From assembly GCF_003097615.1 (NCBI RefSeq), contig NZ_QCZG01000002.1:1-64000 (forward strand): 64,000 nt of DNA, given 5' to 3'. Each line of letters opens with the position of its first letter. Position 1 is the stretch's first letter. Shown in pieces: positions 16,908-26,604 of this stretch. Below the pieces are notes generated by a model that saw nothing but the letters and a program-made list of their open reading frames with translations, was not told where the DNA came from and ran no database searches. The DNA is from Pueribacillus theae (lineage in GTDB: Bacteria > Bacillota > Bacilli > Bacillales > UBA6769). The position numbers and the translations under genes are program-made.

Positions 16908-18446
16908 ATGTCAAAGCCGGATGAACTAATCGTCGTTCTCGATTTTGGGGGACAATACAACCAATTGATAGCGAGGCGTATTCGCGATTTAGGCGTGTAC
17001 AGTGAATTGCTGCCATTTAATACACCAGTTGAAAGAATCCGCGAATTAAAACCTCGCGGCATCGTGTTTTCAGGCGGCCCGGCATCTGTATACAGCGAAG
17101 ATGCCCCTTATTTGGATCAAGACATATATGATTTAGGTCTGCCGATTTTGGGGATTTGCTATGGTATGCAGTTGATGTCTCATCAATTGCAGGGTAAAGT
17201 CGAGAAAGCCAGCAAGCGCGAGTATGGCAAGTCAGAAATTGAATTCATAAGTAGCGCAAAGCTTGTGAAAGACCTGGATCGTAAGCAAGTTGTGTGGATG
17301 AGCCACGGCGATTATGTTGCGGAGTTACCAGATGGGTTCGTTGTTGATGCAAGCACTGAGCACACGCCTGTCGCAGCGATGAGCAATCCTGAGAAAAACT
17401 TTTACGCTGTACAATTTCATCCGGAGGTTCGGCATACGGTTCACGGAAATGAAATGATTGGTAACTTTATTTATAACGTGTGTGGCTGTTCAGGAAATTG
17501 GAATATGGAGACGTTTATCGAAAATACGGTACGTAAAATTCGAGAGCAAATAGGCCGCCGTAAAGTTCTTTGCGCACTCAGTGGAGGCGTCGATTCATCC
17601 GTAGTGGCGACACTTGTTCACAAAGCAATAGGTGATCAACTTACTTGCATGTTTATCGATCACGGATTATTACGCAAGGACGAGTCTGAAAACGTTATGG
17701 AAACGTTCGTCGGCAAACTTGGAATGAAGGTTGTCAAAATCGATGCCCGCGACCGCTTTTTAAGCAAGCTGAAAGGCGTGCCCGACCCAGAGTTGAAGCG
17801 GAAAATTATCGGAAACGAATTTATCTACTGTTTCCAAGAAGAGTCCGCAAAACTCGGCCAATTCGATTTTTTGGCTCAAGGCACACTATATACAGATATT
17901 GTTGAGAGTGGCACAGCGACAACACAGACGATTAAGTCACATCATAATGTCGGCGGCTTGCCAAAAGATATCAACTTTGAGCTAGTTGAGCCGTTAAAGA
18001 CATTATTTAAGGATGAGGTTCGCAAAGTCGGTGAAGAATGCGGTTTGCCCCCTGCCATCGTATGGAGGCAGCCTTTCCCGGGACCGGGACTAGCGATCCG
18101 CATTCTTGGCGAAGTATCGGAAGAGAAGCTCCATATCATAAGGGAGTCGGATGCGATATTGCGAGAAGAGATCGCATCCGCGGGACTTGAACGTGAAATT
18201 TGGCAATATTTCACCGTAATGCCGAACATAAAGAGTGTTGGCGTTATGGGCGATGAACGGACATACTCACATACTATCGCCATTCGCGCAGTGACGTCCA
18301 TCGACGGCATGACAGCTGATTGGGCCCGTATGCCATGGGAAGTGTTGGAAAAAGTATCTGTGAGAATCGTCAATGAAGTGGAAAATGTTAACCGTATCGT
18401 ATACGATATTACATCGAAACCGCCGGCGACGATTGAGTGGGAATAA
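16908..18446 (+). CDS. guaA: GMP synthase (glutamine-hydrolysing) GuaA
   Basis: 512 residues; aminates XMP to GMP with glutamine-derived ammonia. N-terminal class I amidotransferase with Cys84 (GICYGMQ) and His/Glu in QFHPE, then the ATP pyrophosphatase domain with P-loop LSGGVDSSV, and the C-terminal dimerisation domain ending [12 protein letters not shown] at 16908 is preceded by AAAGGGG and gives the normal family length; the 33 upstream in-frame codons are leader. Monocistronic between its own promoter and a strong terminator. Confidence 0.96.
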   Translation: MSKPDELIVVLDFGGQYNQLIARRIRDLGVYSELLPFNTPVERIRELKPRGIVFSGGPASVYSEDAPYLDQDIYDLGLPILGICYGMQLMSHQLQGKVEKASKREYGKSEIEFISSAKLVKDLDRKQVVWMSHGDYVAELPDGFVVDASTEHTPVAAMSNPEKNFYAVQFHPEVRHTVHGNEMIGNFIYNVCGCSGNWNMETFIENTVRKIREQIGRRKVLCALSGGVDSSVVATLVHKAIGDQLTCMFIDHGLLRKDESENVMETFVGKLGMKVVKIDARDRFLSKLKGVPDPELKRKIIGNEFIYCFQEESAKLGQFDFLAQGTLYTDIVESGTATTQTIKSHHNVGGLPKDINFELVEPLKTLFKDEVRKVGEECGLPPAIVWRQPFPGPGLAIRILGEVSEEKLHIIRESDAILREEIASAGLEREIWQYFTVMPNIKSVGVMGDERTYSHTIAIRAVTSIDGMTADWARMPWEVLEKVSVRIVNEVENVNRIVYDITSKPPATIEWE

Positions 18447-18546
18447 AAGGCTAACTTGATTTGAAGAGAGAACGCCTATCTGACAGTGTTTAACCTAGCC
18501 TTAAATGTACAAATTGATTAAAAATAATATGGTTCCCTACCAAAAA

Positions 18547-18583
18547 CCCTACCAAAAATAAAATTTGGTAGGGAATTTTGTTT
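18547..18583 (+). terminator. guaA terminator
   Basis: 10-bp perfect stem CCCTACCAAA/TTTGGTAGGG (18547-18556 with 18564-18573), 7-base loop, tail AATTTTGTTT; 100 bases after the guaA stop. Confidence 0.9.
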
Positions 18584-18609
18584 AACATATTAGAAAGTAT
18601 AAGTTTATC

Positions 18610-18672
18610 GGGGCTCCCCGCAAAGTCTGAGTAAGCATCGAAGCCAAGGCCTCACTTTGTGGGGATATTTTA
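18610..18672. other. Second hairpin downstream of guaA
   Basis: 11-bp stem with one G-U pair (18616-18626 with 18654-18664) closing a 27-base loop and followed by ATATTTT. An alternative GGGG-CT-CCCC pairing at 18610-18619 excludes it. The rest of 18447-18793 shows no coding potential. Confidence 0.45.
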
Positions 18673-18793
18673 ATTGTTGAGTAAAAAAAGTCGTTTAATT
18701 CATAATAAAGTTGTTTAATGTGTAGTTGAAATAAAGTTGTACCGTTTATAAAAAAAAGGGGTACCGTTTTATCCTCAGTATAGGTTTCCTAAA

Positions 18794-19516
18794 TTATGAA
18801 TTATATGTTTCTCTGTTTATATTCACAATATCTTTATGTGAAATACCATCTGAAAACTGCTCCATTGCCTTATCCCGTAGGAATGGGGCTTTTTCTTTAT
18901 CTGCCTTTTTCAATGCTTCCGTTAGTTCTTCTTTTGTCAGTTCTGTGCAGTATGCAGGAGTTCCTGGCTGTTGTCTCCAGGAATCAGTTAAAGAGCCACT
19001 ATCCACTGCATCGAAGCCCAGCTCATTTACTAGGTTTATGATTATTTGCTTTTGCGATAGGTCATTACCTGCAATTGCCATGGCAATGCGACCACTAGTC
19101 CCTTCGGGGGTTCCTTTATTTTCTAAAGTATAAGCTAATAGATTGCTGAAGGCTTTAATAATAGGTCTACCTAATTGATTTGAAACCCAAACGCTTTCAA
19201 CCATTCCGTTTTCAATTTCTTCAATTTTATTGTCTCTAAAAGGATAATAATTTGAAGTGTCTACAACGATTACTTCTTCTCCAGCTTTATCTACAATGTT
19301 GCGAATGCTTGGTATTACATGAAGAGGGATAGATATTATAAGAACATTAATATTAGTTATTACATCCTCTACACTCACAGGTATTCCAGCAATCTCTTTT
19401 CCTTCTAAACGCTCAATTTCTCGGGCATCCGCAATTTTAACATCATGTCCATTTTCAACTAATTTTTTGGAAATAGTTGTCCCTATTGGTCCTGCACCTA
19501 TAACTCCAAATCTCAT
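18794..19516 (-). CDS. NADP oxidoreductase, coenzyme F420-dependent family (NAD(P)-binding)
   Basis: 240-residue Rossmann protein with GAGPIG at residues 7-12 and a VIVVDTSNYYPF segment typical of the NADP-binding F420 oxidoreductase family. In Bacillus such proteins act without F420 as NADPH-dependent reductases of unknown substrate. Ribosome site AGGAGG before the ATG. Divergent from an HxlR regulator, a common layout in which the regulator senses electrophiles such as quinones and controls the oxidoreductase. Confidence 0.82.
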   Translation of the reverse strand: MRFGVIGAGPIGTTISKKLVENGHDVKIADAREIERLEGKEIAGIPVSVEDVITNINVLIISIPLHVIPSIRNIVDKAGEEVIVVDTSNYYPFRDNKIEEIENGMVESVWVSNQLGRPIIKAFSNLLAYTLENKGTPEGTSGRIAMAIAGNDLSQKQIIINLVNELGFDAVDSGSLTDSWRQQPGTPAYCTELTKEELTEALKKADKEKAPFLRDKAMEQFSDGISHKDIVNINRETYNS

Positions 19517-19705
19517 TATTGTTCCTCCTAAATATAATTTTGTTTAATTATGATTCAATATCAGCTATGAAATTTTCCAATAGTCTCAACAAGAAATTGT
19601 CTACCTTCTTTTTTTAAAAGCAAAAAGGTAATTGAGTGTTTTGATTATATATAATATAATGAACCCATTACTTTTATTTTTAAAGTAGGCAATAAAAAAT
19701 GACAT

Positions 19706-19723
19706 AGTACACTTTTTTGTACT
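19706..19723. promoter_or_regulatory. Probable HxlR operator
   Basis: Inverted repeat AGTACA-N6-TGTACT in the divergent interval, 25 bases before the hxlR start. AGTAC/GTACT half-sites are typical of HxlR-family operators. Confidence 0.55.
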
Positions 19724-19747
19724 TTATAGAAGAAAAGGGATGTAAGT

Positions 19748-20107
19748 ATGGCTAGAATATGTAAGGATGGATTTGAAAAAGAGTTTATTAAGGAGCAAAG
19801 AGACGTTTATGGTATTGCGTATACCCAAAATATGCTTTCAGGACGCTGGAAGTATCTTATTCTTTGGTTTTTAAAAACAAAAGAACGTCGTTATAGCGAA
19901 ATTAAAGCCTTTTTATGGGACATTTCACAAGGTTCTCTTACAAAACAGTTGAGAGAATTAGAAACAGATGGATTAATTAAACGAGAGGTTTTTCCTGAGG
20001 TACCTCCACGTGTTGAATATTCATTAACAACTAAAGGGTGTGAATTTATCCCAATACTTGATATGATTGAGAATTTCGGCAAAAAATTCGGAGAGAAACC
20101 TGAGTAA
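19748..20107 (+). CDS. HxlR-family transcriptional regulator
   Basis: 119-residue winged helix-turn-helix protein. The family block LSGRWKYLILWFL (about 30-42), RYSEIKAFLWDISQGSLTKQLRELE and the YSLTTKG wing are clear. Cysteines at 5 and 98 could be redox sensors. Ribosome site GAAAAGGGATG lies just upstream. Probably controls the divergent oxidoreductase and itself. Confidence 0.88.
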   Translation: MARICKDGFEKEFIKEQRDVYGIAYTQNMLSGRWKYLILWFLKTKERRYSEIKAFLWDISQGSLTKQLRELETDGLIKREVFPEVPPRVEYSLTTKGCEFIPILDMIENFGKKFGEKPE

Positions 20108-20328
20108 AATAAATAAAATGATATTTTTTTATTATTTGGGCCTATTTTGTGACGTGTTGTACTTAAATTAACGGGGACGTTTCTGAAACAACGGAAACGC
20201 ACTTTTCTTCTTTCAGTAACTAGCTAATAGAAGTTCAATCTTATTCCATTATAACTGCCTTATCTACAGTATATCATGATGAAGTAGTATTTAACGTTTT
20301 TAACAAGAGTTTGGGAGTAGTAACTGGC

Positions 20329-20368
20329 GCCCTAAAAGCCTTGGTAACACAGGTTTTTAGGGCTTTTT
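20329..20368 (+). terminator. Terminator downstream of hxlR
   Basis: 9-bp stem GCCCTAAAA/TTTTAGGGC (20329-20337 with 20355-20363), loop of 17, then TTTTT. It lies 220 bases after hxlR with no other plus-strand gene in between. Confidence 0.75.
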
Positions 20369-20371
20369 AAT

Positions 20372-20640
20372 TGCTCATGGCACACTTTGATATGACAAAA
20401 CAGACGGCATAAGCTTTGAACGTAAGCGATCACGTGTGTCATCATCCATGCCCCAATAGGTGTTCCCACGCTCTTCACGGAGCTTGCGCATGGATAGGCT
20501 TGCCATGTAGCTTCCATAATGCTGTCCAACGATTTTCATAGCTTCTTTGCAAGAAACTATTAAAAACGCAGCGCACTTGCCACTGGGTACGAGCAGGTTC
20601 CATGCATTCAGCTCCCTTCGCAACTGCTAAGGCGAGTGTT
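20372..20640 (-). pseudogene. Unrecognised decayed gene fragment
   Basis: Two overlapping minus-strand frames look coding but are broken: one contains a P-loop-like GKSTLALAVAKGAE (near 20635), the other ends in LREERGNTYWGMDDDTRDRL before a stop at about 20372. I cannot name the family. A frameshifted ATPase-like relic of a mobile element is possible. The remaining bases 20641-20966 hold only AT-rich inverted repeats (about 20707-20775). Confidence 0.3.
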
Positions 20641-20966
20641 GATTTCCCCTTTCATAACCCTCAACAAGCATTTTTCTAAAATGCCGAAAATAGGAGCAGT
20701 TTTTTTTGAAAAAAATCTTATTAGACAAAAAAGCCCAACTGAACATAAGCTAGCCGGGCATAAGATTTTATATATCATATTATGTAATTTGTGTAGGTAG
20801 GTTCATAGCTGTAACATCCCATAGAAGAACTTCAAGACCTTTTTTAATATGTAGCATAGTATCAAATCAGAAAAAAAGCAAATAAACACGACAGTATCCT
20901 CCTTCATACCGCCTTGTCCTAAAAAAGGGCGCACTTAATACACTCTCCGAAATCCTGATTTTTGAA

Positions 20967-21000
20967 AAGTAACGGCGGCCATATCAAACCGCCGTTACTT
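20967..21000 (-). terminator. Terminator of the ABC/two-component operon
   Basis: Perfect 12-bp stem AAGTAACGGCGG/CCGCCGTTACTT with a 10-base loop; on the minus strand it is followed by TTTTC, 100 bases after the kinase stop. Confidence 0.88.
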
Positions 21001-21100
21001 AATCTGTCACAGAATAGACAACTAAAACAACGGCTTTTAGATTGTTGATAAACGCTGCCTAAGATATTGAAGCGCCTCCTTAAATAGGTTGGCCATAAGG

Positions 21101-22195
21101 TCAACTTATTTCCAAATTTCCCCAATGTGGTAACCGAACGATAATAGATGTCCCTTGCCCTAACTTGCTTTTTACGTCAACCGTCCCCTGATGTGCGGTA
21201 ACAATCTGCTTGACAATCGCCATGCCAAGTCCCGTCCCGCCTGTGGGAGTATCTGTCGAAGTCCCTCTATAATATCGATCAAATAGATGAGAAACGCTCT
21301 GCTCATCCATTCCTTTTCCATTGTCCGTTATCTGAACTTCTGCATAAGAATTACTTTTTATGCGCACTACAATTGATGTACCCGCTGGATTATGAACAAC
21401 CGCATTTATCAACAGGTTTGAAAAGGCTCTTTTCAATAACCCCATATCACCCATTACATGAAGAGGTTCTTCCTCTCCAAGTATTTCAAAGCGGTTGTCC
21501 TTTTCAGAAGGCATATTTGCTGCTTCTGCAACCACTCTGCGAATTAGCTCCACCAACTCTATTTTTTGAGAGGAGAACTTGATGCCAATGGCCTGATCCA
21601 TTCGAAAGGCAATTCCAAGGTCATTGATAAGTTCCTTCATATGAGCGGACTTATCTCGGATAAGTTGCAGAAATTCTCTCTTTTCGTCTACGCTCCATTT
21701 ATGTTCATCCGACAAAAGCATGTCCGTATACCCGGAGATATAAGATAAAGGAGTCTTTAAGTCATGGGTGACACCTGCTGCCCATTCCTGCCCCAATTGC
21801 TCAAACTCCCTCCGTTTCCGCTCATTTTCTTGGAGAGTCACAGAAAGTGATTCAAGATTCGCATAAACTTCCCGGTAAAGGCGGGTGGAAAAAGAAGGAA
21901 AACGCTTTTTCTTGGCAAGAGTAAGAAACTCACCGCTTGATAACTTTTTGATTTTCACCAAAATATCAGCCATTGGCCACGCAACATAATATCCATAAAA
22001 CAGGCAATACAGAAAGTAAACAGCAATAATTGCCCCGGTTGTAAGATTAACGATAAAGAGTTTTTCGGGCTGCTTGAGCACAACAATATAGAAAACCGCT
22101 GGCAGTGAAACGGCTAAGAACAGTAATATTTGATGTAGCATAAAATTTAAAGTAAAACGCACAATCAACTTACCGTTTGTAATGTTTATTTTCAT
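21101..22195 (-). CDS. Two-component sensor histidine kinase
   Basis: 364 residues. Two membrane spans (about 17-40 and 46-70) with almost no external loop, which marks an intramembrane-sensing kinase. A HAMP-like linker follows, then the H-box GVTHDLKTPLSYI (phosphorylated His), an N-box around LINAVVHN and a G-box TGLGMAIVKQI. Start overlaps the regulator stop by four bases. The context with an ABC-2 transporter suggests response to a peptide antibiotic or envelope damage. Confidence 0.9.
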   Translation of the reverse strand: MKINITNGKLIVRFTLNFMLHQILLFLAVSLPAVFYIVVLKQPEKLFIVNLTTGAIIAVYFLYCLFYGYYVAWPMADILVKIKKLSSGEFLTLAKKKRFPSFSTRLYREVYANLESLSVTLQENERKRREFEQLGQEWAAGVTHDLKTPLSYISGYTDMLLSDEHKWSVDEKREFLQLIRDKSAHMKELINDLGIAFRMDQAIGIKFSSQKIELVELIRRVVAEAANMPSEKDNRFEILGEEEPLHVMGDMGLLKRAFSNLLINAVVHNPAGTSIVVRIKSNSYAEVQITDNGKGMDEQSVSHLFDRYYRGTSTDTPTGGTGLGMAIVKQIVTAHQGTVDVKSKLGQGTSIIVRLPHWGNLEIS

Positions 22196-22902
22196 ATCGA
22201 CTCTCCAGGCGGAACAAACTTGTAACCGATTCCCCTTAGATTGACAATGAGCGAAGGGTTTTTTACATCTTTCTCTATTTTTTTACGTAGACGCATGATG
22301 TGAATGGCGACCGTTTTTTCATCACCGATGCTGTCATATCCCCATACATGCTCGTATAACTGGCCTGCGGTAAATACCTGATTTGGATGGTCGGCTAAGA
22401 AAAGCAAAAGTTCAAATTCTTTAGCCGGACAAGGTACTTCTTTCCCGTCTACCCACAATTGCCCAGCCTTTTTGTCAATAACAACGGAGCCAAAATGATA
22501 AACCTCCGTTGTCTGCAAAGCATTTTGATATTGTTCCTGTCTTCGAAATTGAACATTGATACGGGCGGCAACCTCTAAGGGATTAAAGGGCTTTGTAATA
22601 TAATCATCTCCTCCAATTCCAAGACCGGTCAACTTATCTAAATCTCCTGAACGGGCAGTAAGAAATAATATGGGAACAGAAGTATGCTTACGAATTTCCT
22701 GGCACAATTGAAATCCGTCCGTATCGGGTAGCATGACATCCAGTACGATTAAATCATACGAATTTCGGATGATTTTTTCCATTGCTTCCTGACCTGTGAA
22801 AGCGGAACCGATAGAAGTATACCCTTCTTTGCGAAGAATGGTTTCCAACATCTTTACAATGCCAGGTTCATCATCAACAATAAGTATTTTTTGTAGGCGC
22901 AT
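22192..22902 (-). CDS. Two-component response regulator, OmpR/PhoB type
   Basis: 236 residues. Receiver domain with the acidic pocket DDEP and phospho-acceptor Asp in LIVLDVMLPDTDGF (about residue 55), Lys in TKPFNP; C-terminal winged helix with GDEKTVAIHIMRLRKKI. Partner of the kinase that overlaps its end. It lies 56 bases after the permease gene and so is probably in the same operon. Confidence 0.92.
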   Translation of the reverse strand: MRLQKILIVDDEPGIVKMLETILRKEGYTSIGSAFTGQEAMEKIIRNSYDLIVLDVMLPDTDGFQLCQEIRKHTSVPILFLTARSGDLDKLTGLGIGGDDYITKPFNPLEVAARINVQFRRQEQYQNALQTTEVYHFGSVVIDKKAGQLWVDGKEVPCPAKEFELLLFLADHPNQVFTAGQLYEHVWGYDSIGDEKTVAIHIMRLRKKIEKDVKNPSLIVNLRGIGYKFVPPGESI

Positions 22903-22958
22903 CCTCCCTTTCTCCTTTCTTATTATGATAATTTCTACTAAACCTTACAGAATAAACA

Positions 22959-23894
22959 TTATATAGACACATCACGCCTTTTGAAAACCGTCCAACTTAT
23001 GAGTATCAGTGTGAAGATGTATACAAGCAATACGGAAATTGAAAAGCCCAACGTCATTTCAGGTCTGGCCGGAAGGTGAAAAATATACAAGCTGATGTCA
23101 CTGTTGGCGAAGGGAAGGTATTTTAACCATTCCATTTTAGCCGTAGCTTCAATCATGGAATTGCCCGCTATCATAATAAACAGTGATATTCCAACCGCAA
23201 GGGCGCTATTGCGCAAAACTGTCGATATAGCAAAAGCAAGGGTTACATAGCCTATAACTGGGAAAATGCTCAAACCGTACATCTTTATTACCTGCATCAT
23301 GACATTCTGCTGAACAATTTGCCCCTGTTGATTCAAGAATAAATCAGTAGTATGAGTACCACCCACTCCATAAAGCAAAGCGTTCGTCGCATATCCACAT
23401 GCAACCAATAGCGCCAACATAACCACGGCGAACAGAGACACAGCGATATACTTTGAAAACAGGATTTTCGTGCGGCTGTGGGGGCGAATCAGTAAAAGCT
23501 TCATCGTTCCGGCCGTGTATTCTCCGGCGACCATGTCCGCTGCAATGACAATGGCAAAAACCATGACCATTTCCACCAAGCCAGAGAAAGTCAATAGAGC
23601 TGACCACGGATTATTGGAGGGAGCGGGTATGTTGTTTTCCAATCGATATTCTGCTATCTTCAACTTGTTTTCAGCATCGGCTCGCAACATAGGAGATAGT
23701 TCCGAGATTTTTAAGCGTTCTTCATACTGTTGAACAAATTGTGTCGTTTCAGTTCGCCAATCCTGCGAATCCGTATTGTTAATTTTGCCAAGGACAGACG
23801 CACCTATGACGATGGCAACCAACAGCAATAGCAGAATCCATGTAAGTTTTCGGTTATATATTTTCATACTTTCGTTGACAACTAATCCCCTCAC
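22959..23894 (-). CDS. ABC-2 type transporter permease
   Basis: 311 residues with six predicted membrane spans (first at about 17-34, then five between 90 and 305) and a long extracytoplasmic loop after the first, as in bacitracin/lantibiotic-export and YxlG-like permeases. The AGEYTAGTMKLLLIRPHSR motif is typical of the family. Start overlaps the ATPase stop (ATGA). Substrate not predictable. Confidence 0.88.
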   Translation of the reverse strand: MRGLVVNESMKIYNRKLTWILLLLLVAIVIGASVLGKINNTDSQDWRTETTQFVQQYEERLKISELSPMLRADAENKLKIAEYRLENNIPAPSNNPWSALLTFSGLVEMVMVFAIVIAADMVAGEYTAGTMKLLLIRPHSRTKILFSKYIAVSLFAVVMLALLVACGYATNALLYGVGGTHTTDLFLNQQGQIVQQNVMMQVIKMYGLSIFPVIGYVTLAFAISTVLRNSALAVGISLFIMIAGNSMIEATAKMEWLKYLPFANSDISLYIFHLPARPEMTLGFSISVLLVYIFTLILISWTVFKRRDVSI

Positions 23895-24817
23895 TTCTTG
23901 TCCTCCGTTATCTCCAAAAATTTATCTTCCAAAGTCTGTTCCTGCATTTGGATGCTATATACCTGAATGCCCGCATCCATTAAGAGCTTGTTAACTGTTG
24001 GGATTTGGTCTTTATTCATTTGAATCAACAATTTCCCCTGATCTCCTGTCGGTGAAGCTGTTTTGCCCAAAGCAGCGATCAATCTTTTCGCCTGTTCCAT
24101 TTGAACTGGTTCCACGGTGACACATATGCGAGAACCCCCGCTATTATGGACAAAATCCTGTATACTTTGAATGCTGACCAGCTTTCCATTTTGCAGAACA
24201 CCCACCCAATCACACATCAATTCCATTTCGGAAAGCAAATGACTTGAAACAAAAACGGCAACGCCCTCCTCGTGAGAAAGCTTTTTCAGATAATCACGCA
24301 ATTCGCGAATCCCCGCAGGGTCAAGACCGTTCGTCGGTTCATCCAAAATCAGAAGCGAAGGACGATGTAAAAGAGCTTGCGCAATGCCTAACCGTTGACG
24401 CATTCCAAGGGAATAGGTTTTGACTTTATCGTGAATCGTTTCCTTTAGTCCCACAGTCTCTACAATTTCATCAATGCGGGATTTGGAAACGCTGGGAAGC
24501 ATTCGGGCATAATGCTTCAAATTCTGATACCCTGTCAAATACTTGTACAGATCAGGATTCTCAACAATAGCTCCTACATTTTGGATTGCCTTATTAAAGT
24601 CTTTTTTGATGCTGTGGCCCTTAATCATAATATCGCCTTGACTAAGTTTTATCAGTCCTACCATCATACGGATAGTGGTTGTTTTTCCTGCACCATTAGG
24701 GCCTAAAAAGCCGAATACCTCTCCGGCAAGAACATCAAAAGTAAGATTATCAACAATATTTTTCCCTCTAATTCTTTTTGTTGCATTTTTCAGTTGAACA
24801 ACTGGCATTTTATTCAT
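23891..24817 (-). CDS. ABC transporter ATP-binding protein (BcrA-like)
   Basis: 308 residues. Walker A GPNGAGKTTT (about residue 40), signature SLGMRQRLGIAQ, Walker B LLILDEPTNGLDPAG, and a C-terminal extension of about 80 residues. First gene of ATPase-permease-regulator-kinase, each overlapping or close to the next. GGAAGG ribosome site. Likely role: removal of an antimicrobial peptide or related envelope-active compound. Confidence 0.92.
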   Translation of the reverse strand: MNKMPVVQLKNATKRIRGKNIVDNLTFDVLAGEVFGFLGPNGAGKTTTIRMMVGLIKLSQGDIMIKGHSIKKDFNKAIQNVGAIVENPDLYKYLTGYQNLKHYARMLPSVSKSRIDEIVETVGLKETIHDKVKTYSLGMRQRLGIAQALLHRPSLLILDEPTNGLDPAGIRELRDYLKKLSHEEGVAVFVSSHLLSEMELMCDWVGVLQNGKLVSIQSIQDFVHNSGGSRICVTVEPVQMEQAKRLIAALGKTASPTGDQGKLLIQMNKDQIPTVNKLLMDAGIQVYSIQMQEQTLEDKFLEITEDKK

Positions 24818-24949
24818 ATCTGCTTCCTTCCTATCATCATTAAAATTACCTTATCGGTATTTTCAAGATGATTATAAAATTACAAAGTAAACAGACGGTA
24901 AACGGAAAACAAACACGCCTCAAATTTACAGACATAAAAAGATACATTT

Positions 24950-25320
24950 CAAGCAAGTGAAACGGTAGTCTACTTGATGTTCTCCAATCATGGATACTAA
25001 GGCTTCGGTTTGGTCATCGATTCGCTCATAAGCAATGTCCTGTAATCTTCAGTGACTAACTCCTTACTGCGCTCATGAACAAACGAATACCACTATCTGT
25101 ACTAATTTGTAAGGAATGGATTTTCCCGTCTTGATTTTGAGAGATCAATTGAAGAAAATGATCACGTACCTGTTTTTTTCTTCTGGAGATAGAAAAGAAT
25201 AATTGTAAGGAAGCAGTTCATAAGAGGCAAGACATTCCCCATCATGGTTAAAGACGAGATTTTTTTCTAGATATTTAATCGGAAAAACATAGATCTCACT
25301 CCAAACGGCGGTAAGCTTTC
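24950..25320 (-). pseudogene. Remnant of a VirB4-like conjugation ATPase
   Basis: Reading the minus strand from about 25310, frames broken at least twice give VFPIKYLEKNLVFNHDGEC, YNYSFLSPEEKNR, then QDGKIHSLQISTDSGIR, ERSKELVT and ERIDDQTEALVSMIGE. In order these match the N-terminal part of the VirB4/TraE-type ATPases of Gram-positive conjugative elements. The match stops near 24955. No other transfer gene remains. Confidence 0.6.
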
Positions 25321-25836
25321 ATTTAATGTCTGTTTTTTTTCACAGGTTTTCCTGTATACGTTACTTTTGATCGGAACAGATAGGTCAATACGGATTTAGA
25401 AAGCCATATGGCTTTTTGCCTTCAAAGTTTTTTTGGCTCATAAACCATTAAATCCTTTTTCCGAAAAATAAACATAAAAAACAGCAGATTTTTCGTCTGC
25501 TGCTTAATAGCAAATAGGTATTCGGGAAATGATGTGGAAGTATCTGTATTTGTTCTCCCGTTATAAACTAAACTTACGCACCTATTATTTTAATTACGGA
25601 TAATAGGAATTTTAATTATTATTTCCACAAAATCTTCTCCATCGCTTTTCCCTTTGCTAACTCATCGATCAGCTTATCCAAATAGCGAATTTCCTGCATA
25701 GTTGGTTCTTCAATGTCTTCCACTCTTCTTATTTAATTAAATGGCCTGTCATACACTACAATTAGCTATAGTATTTTCTATCGATAATCCGAATGCCCTA
25801 GAAATAATTGATTTTAATAAGATAAATTGGAATCCG
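25321..25836. other. Gene-poor stretch with a small unrecognised frame
   Basis: A GTG-initiated 34-codon minus-strand frame (25619-25723, contains [18 protein letters not shown]) looks helical but matches no family I know. A hairpin CAGCAGA/TCTGCTG at 25482-25502 is followed on the minus strand by a T-run and may be its terminator. Nothing else is visible. Confidence 0.35.
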
Positions 25837-26334
25837 TCATTGTAATTTTACTTTTGTACCTGCTATTAAATCACCTAAATGACGTTTATCTTTTCTAAAT
25901 AATCCCATGAACAACAGGACTAATCCAAGGAAGGTTCCACTATTTGCGATAATGATTGCAGTCAGATCAAAATCACTATATACTCCATGGATAACACCTA
26001 CATGTCCTAATTGCCACGGCATAAACTTTATAATATTTCTTAATAAACTTGAGCTAAATCTGTGATTTGTGTAAGTCAATTTCAATCCAGATACTCTTTT
26101 TCCAATAGACCCTTTTTTGAAATAGTCTAAGTATGAAAAAATAAGGATGATTGGTATCACGGATGTTAGTGTTGCTATTAGTTGAGCTTGTATTTCTGTA
26201 TATTCTGGAATTCCCTTAAAAATTAAAAAATTGATCCCCAAGTTAACAATTAATAACATAACCAAGTATGCAATTATTATTAAATAATCAACAAGCAATT
26301 CTATTAGTCTATTTTTAATAGGGATATTGTTCAT
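25837..26334 (-). CDS. RDD family membrane protein
   Basis: 165 residues with about four membrane spans (near 12-36, 50-68, 105-120, 125-145). The family's Arg/Asp residues are seen in NRLIELLVDYL and in KRHLGDLIAGTKV at the C terminus, and KGSIGKRVSGLKL is a typical RDD segment. Function unknown; some members are Na+/H+ transporters. Stands alone. The 270 bases beyond it (26335-26604) hold nothing I recognise. Confidence 0.82.
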   Translation of the reverse strand: MNNIPIKNRLIELLVDYLIIIAYLVMLLIVNLGINFLIFKGIPEYTEIQAQLIATLTSVIPIILIFSYLDYFKKGSIGKRVSGLKLTYTNHRFSSSLLRNIIKFMPWQLGHVGVIHGVYSDFDLTAIIIANSGTFLGLVLLFMGLFRKDKRHLGDLIAGTKVKLQ

Positions 26335-26604
26335 GTAACACCTCTGTATATTCCAATTTAATTCATTATATCAGTTGTACATACATAGGTTCTAATTATT
26401 TTCCCATCTATAACAGGGAGTAGGACAATCCCTGAAAACAGCAATATAGCAAACAGAAAAGATAAATGCCCTTGTCTTTCATTTCATTACATGCATTCAT
26501 TTGGTTCTCTTTGCAAATAATCCAGATTAATCTTAAAATCAAAAACCTCTGGTACTTCAATCAAAATCTGCTGACTTGTCTTCTTTCCAAGTTCTCACCT
26601 TGTT

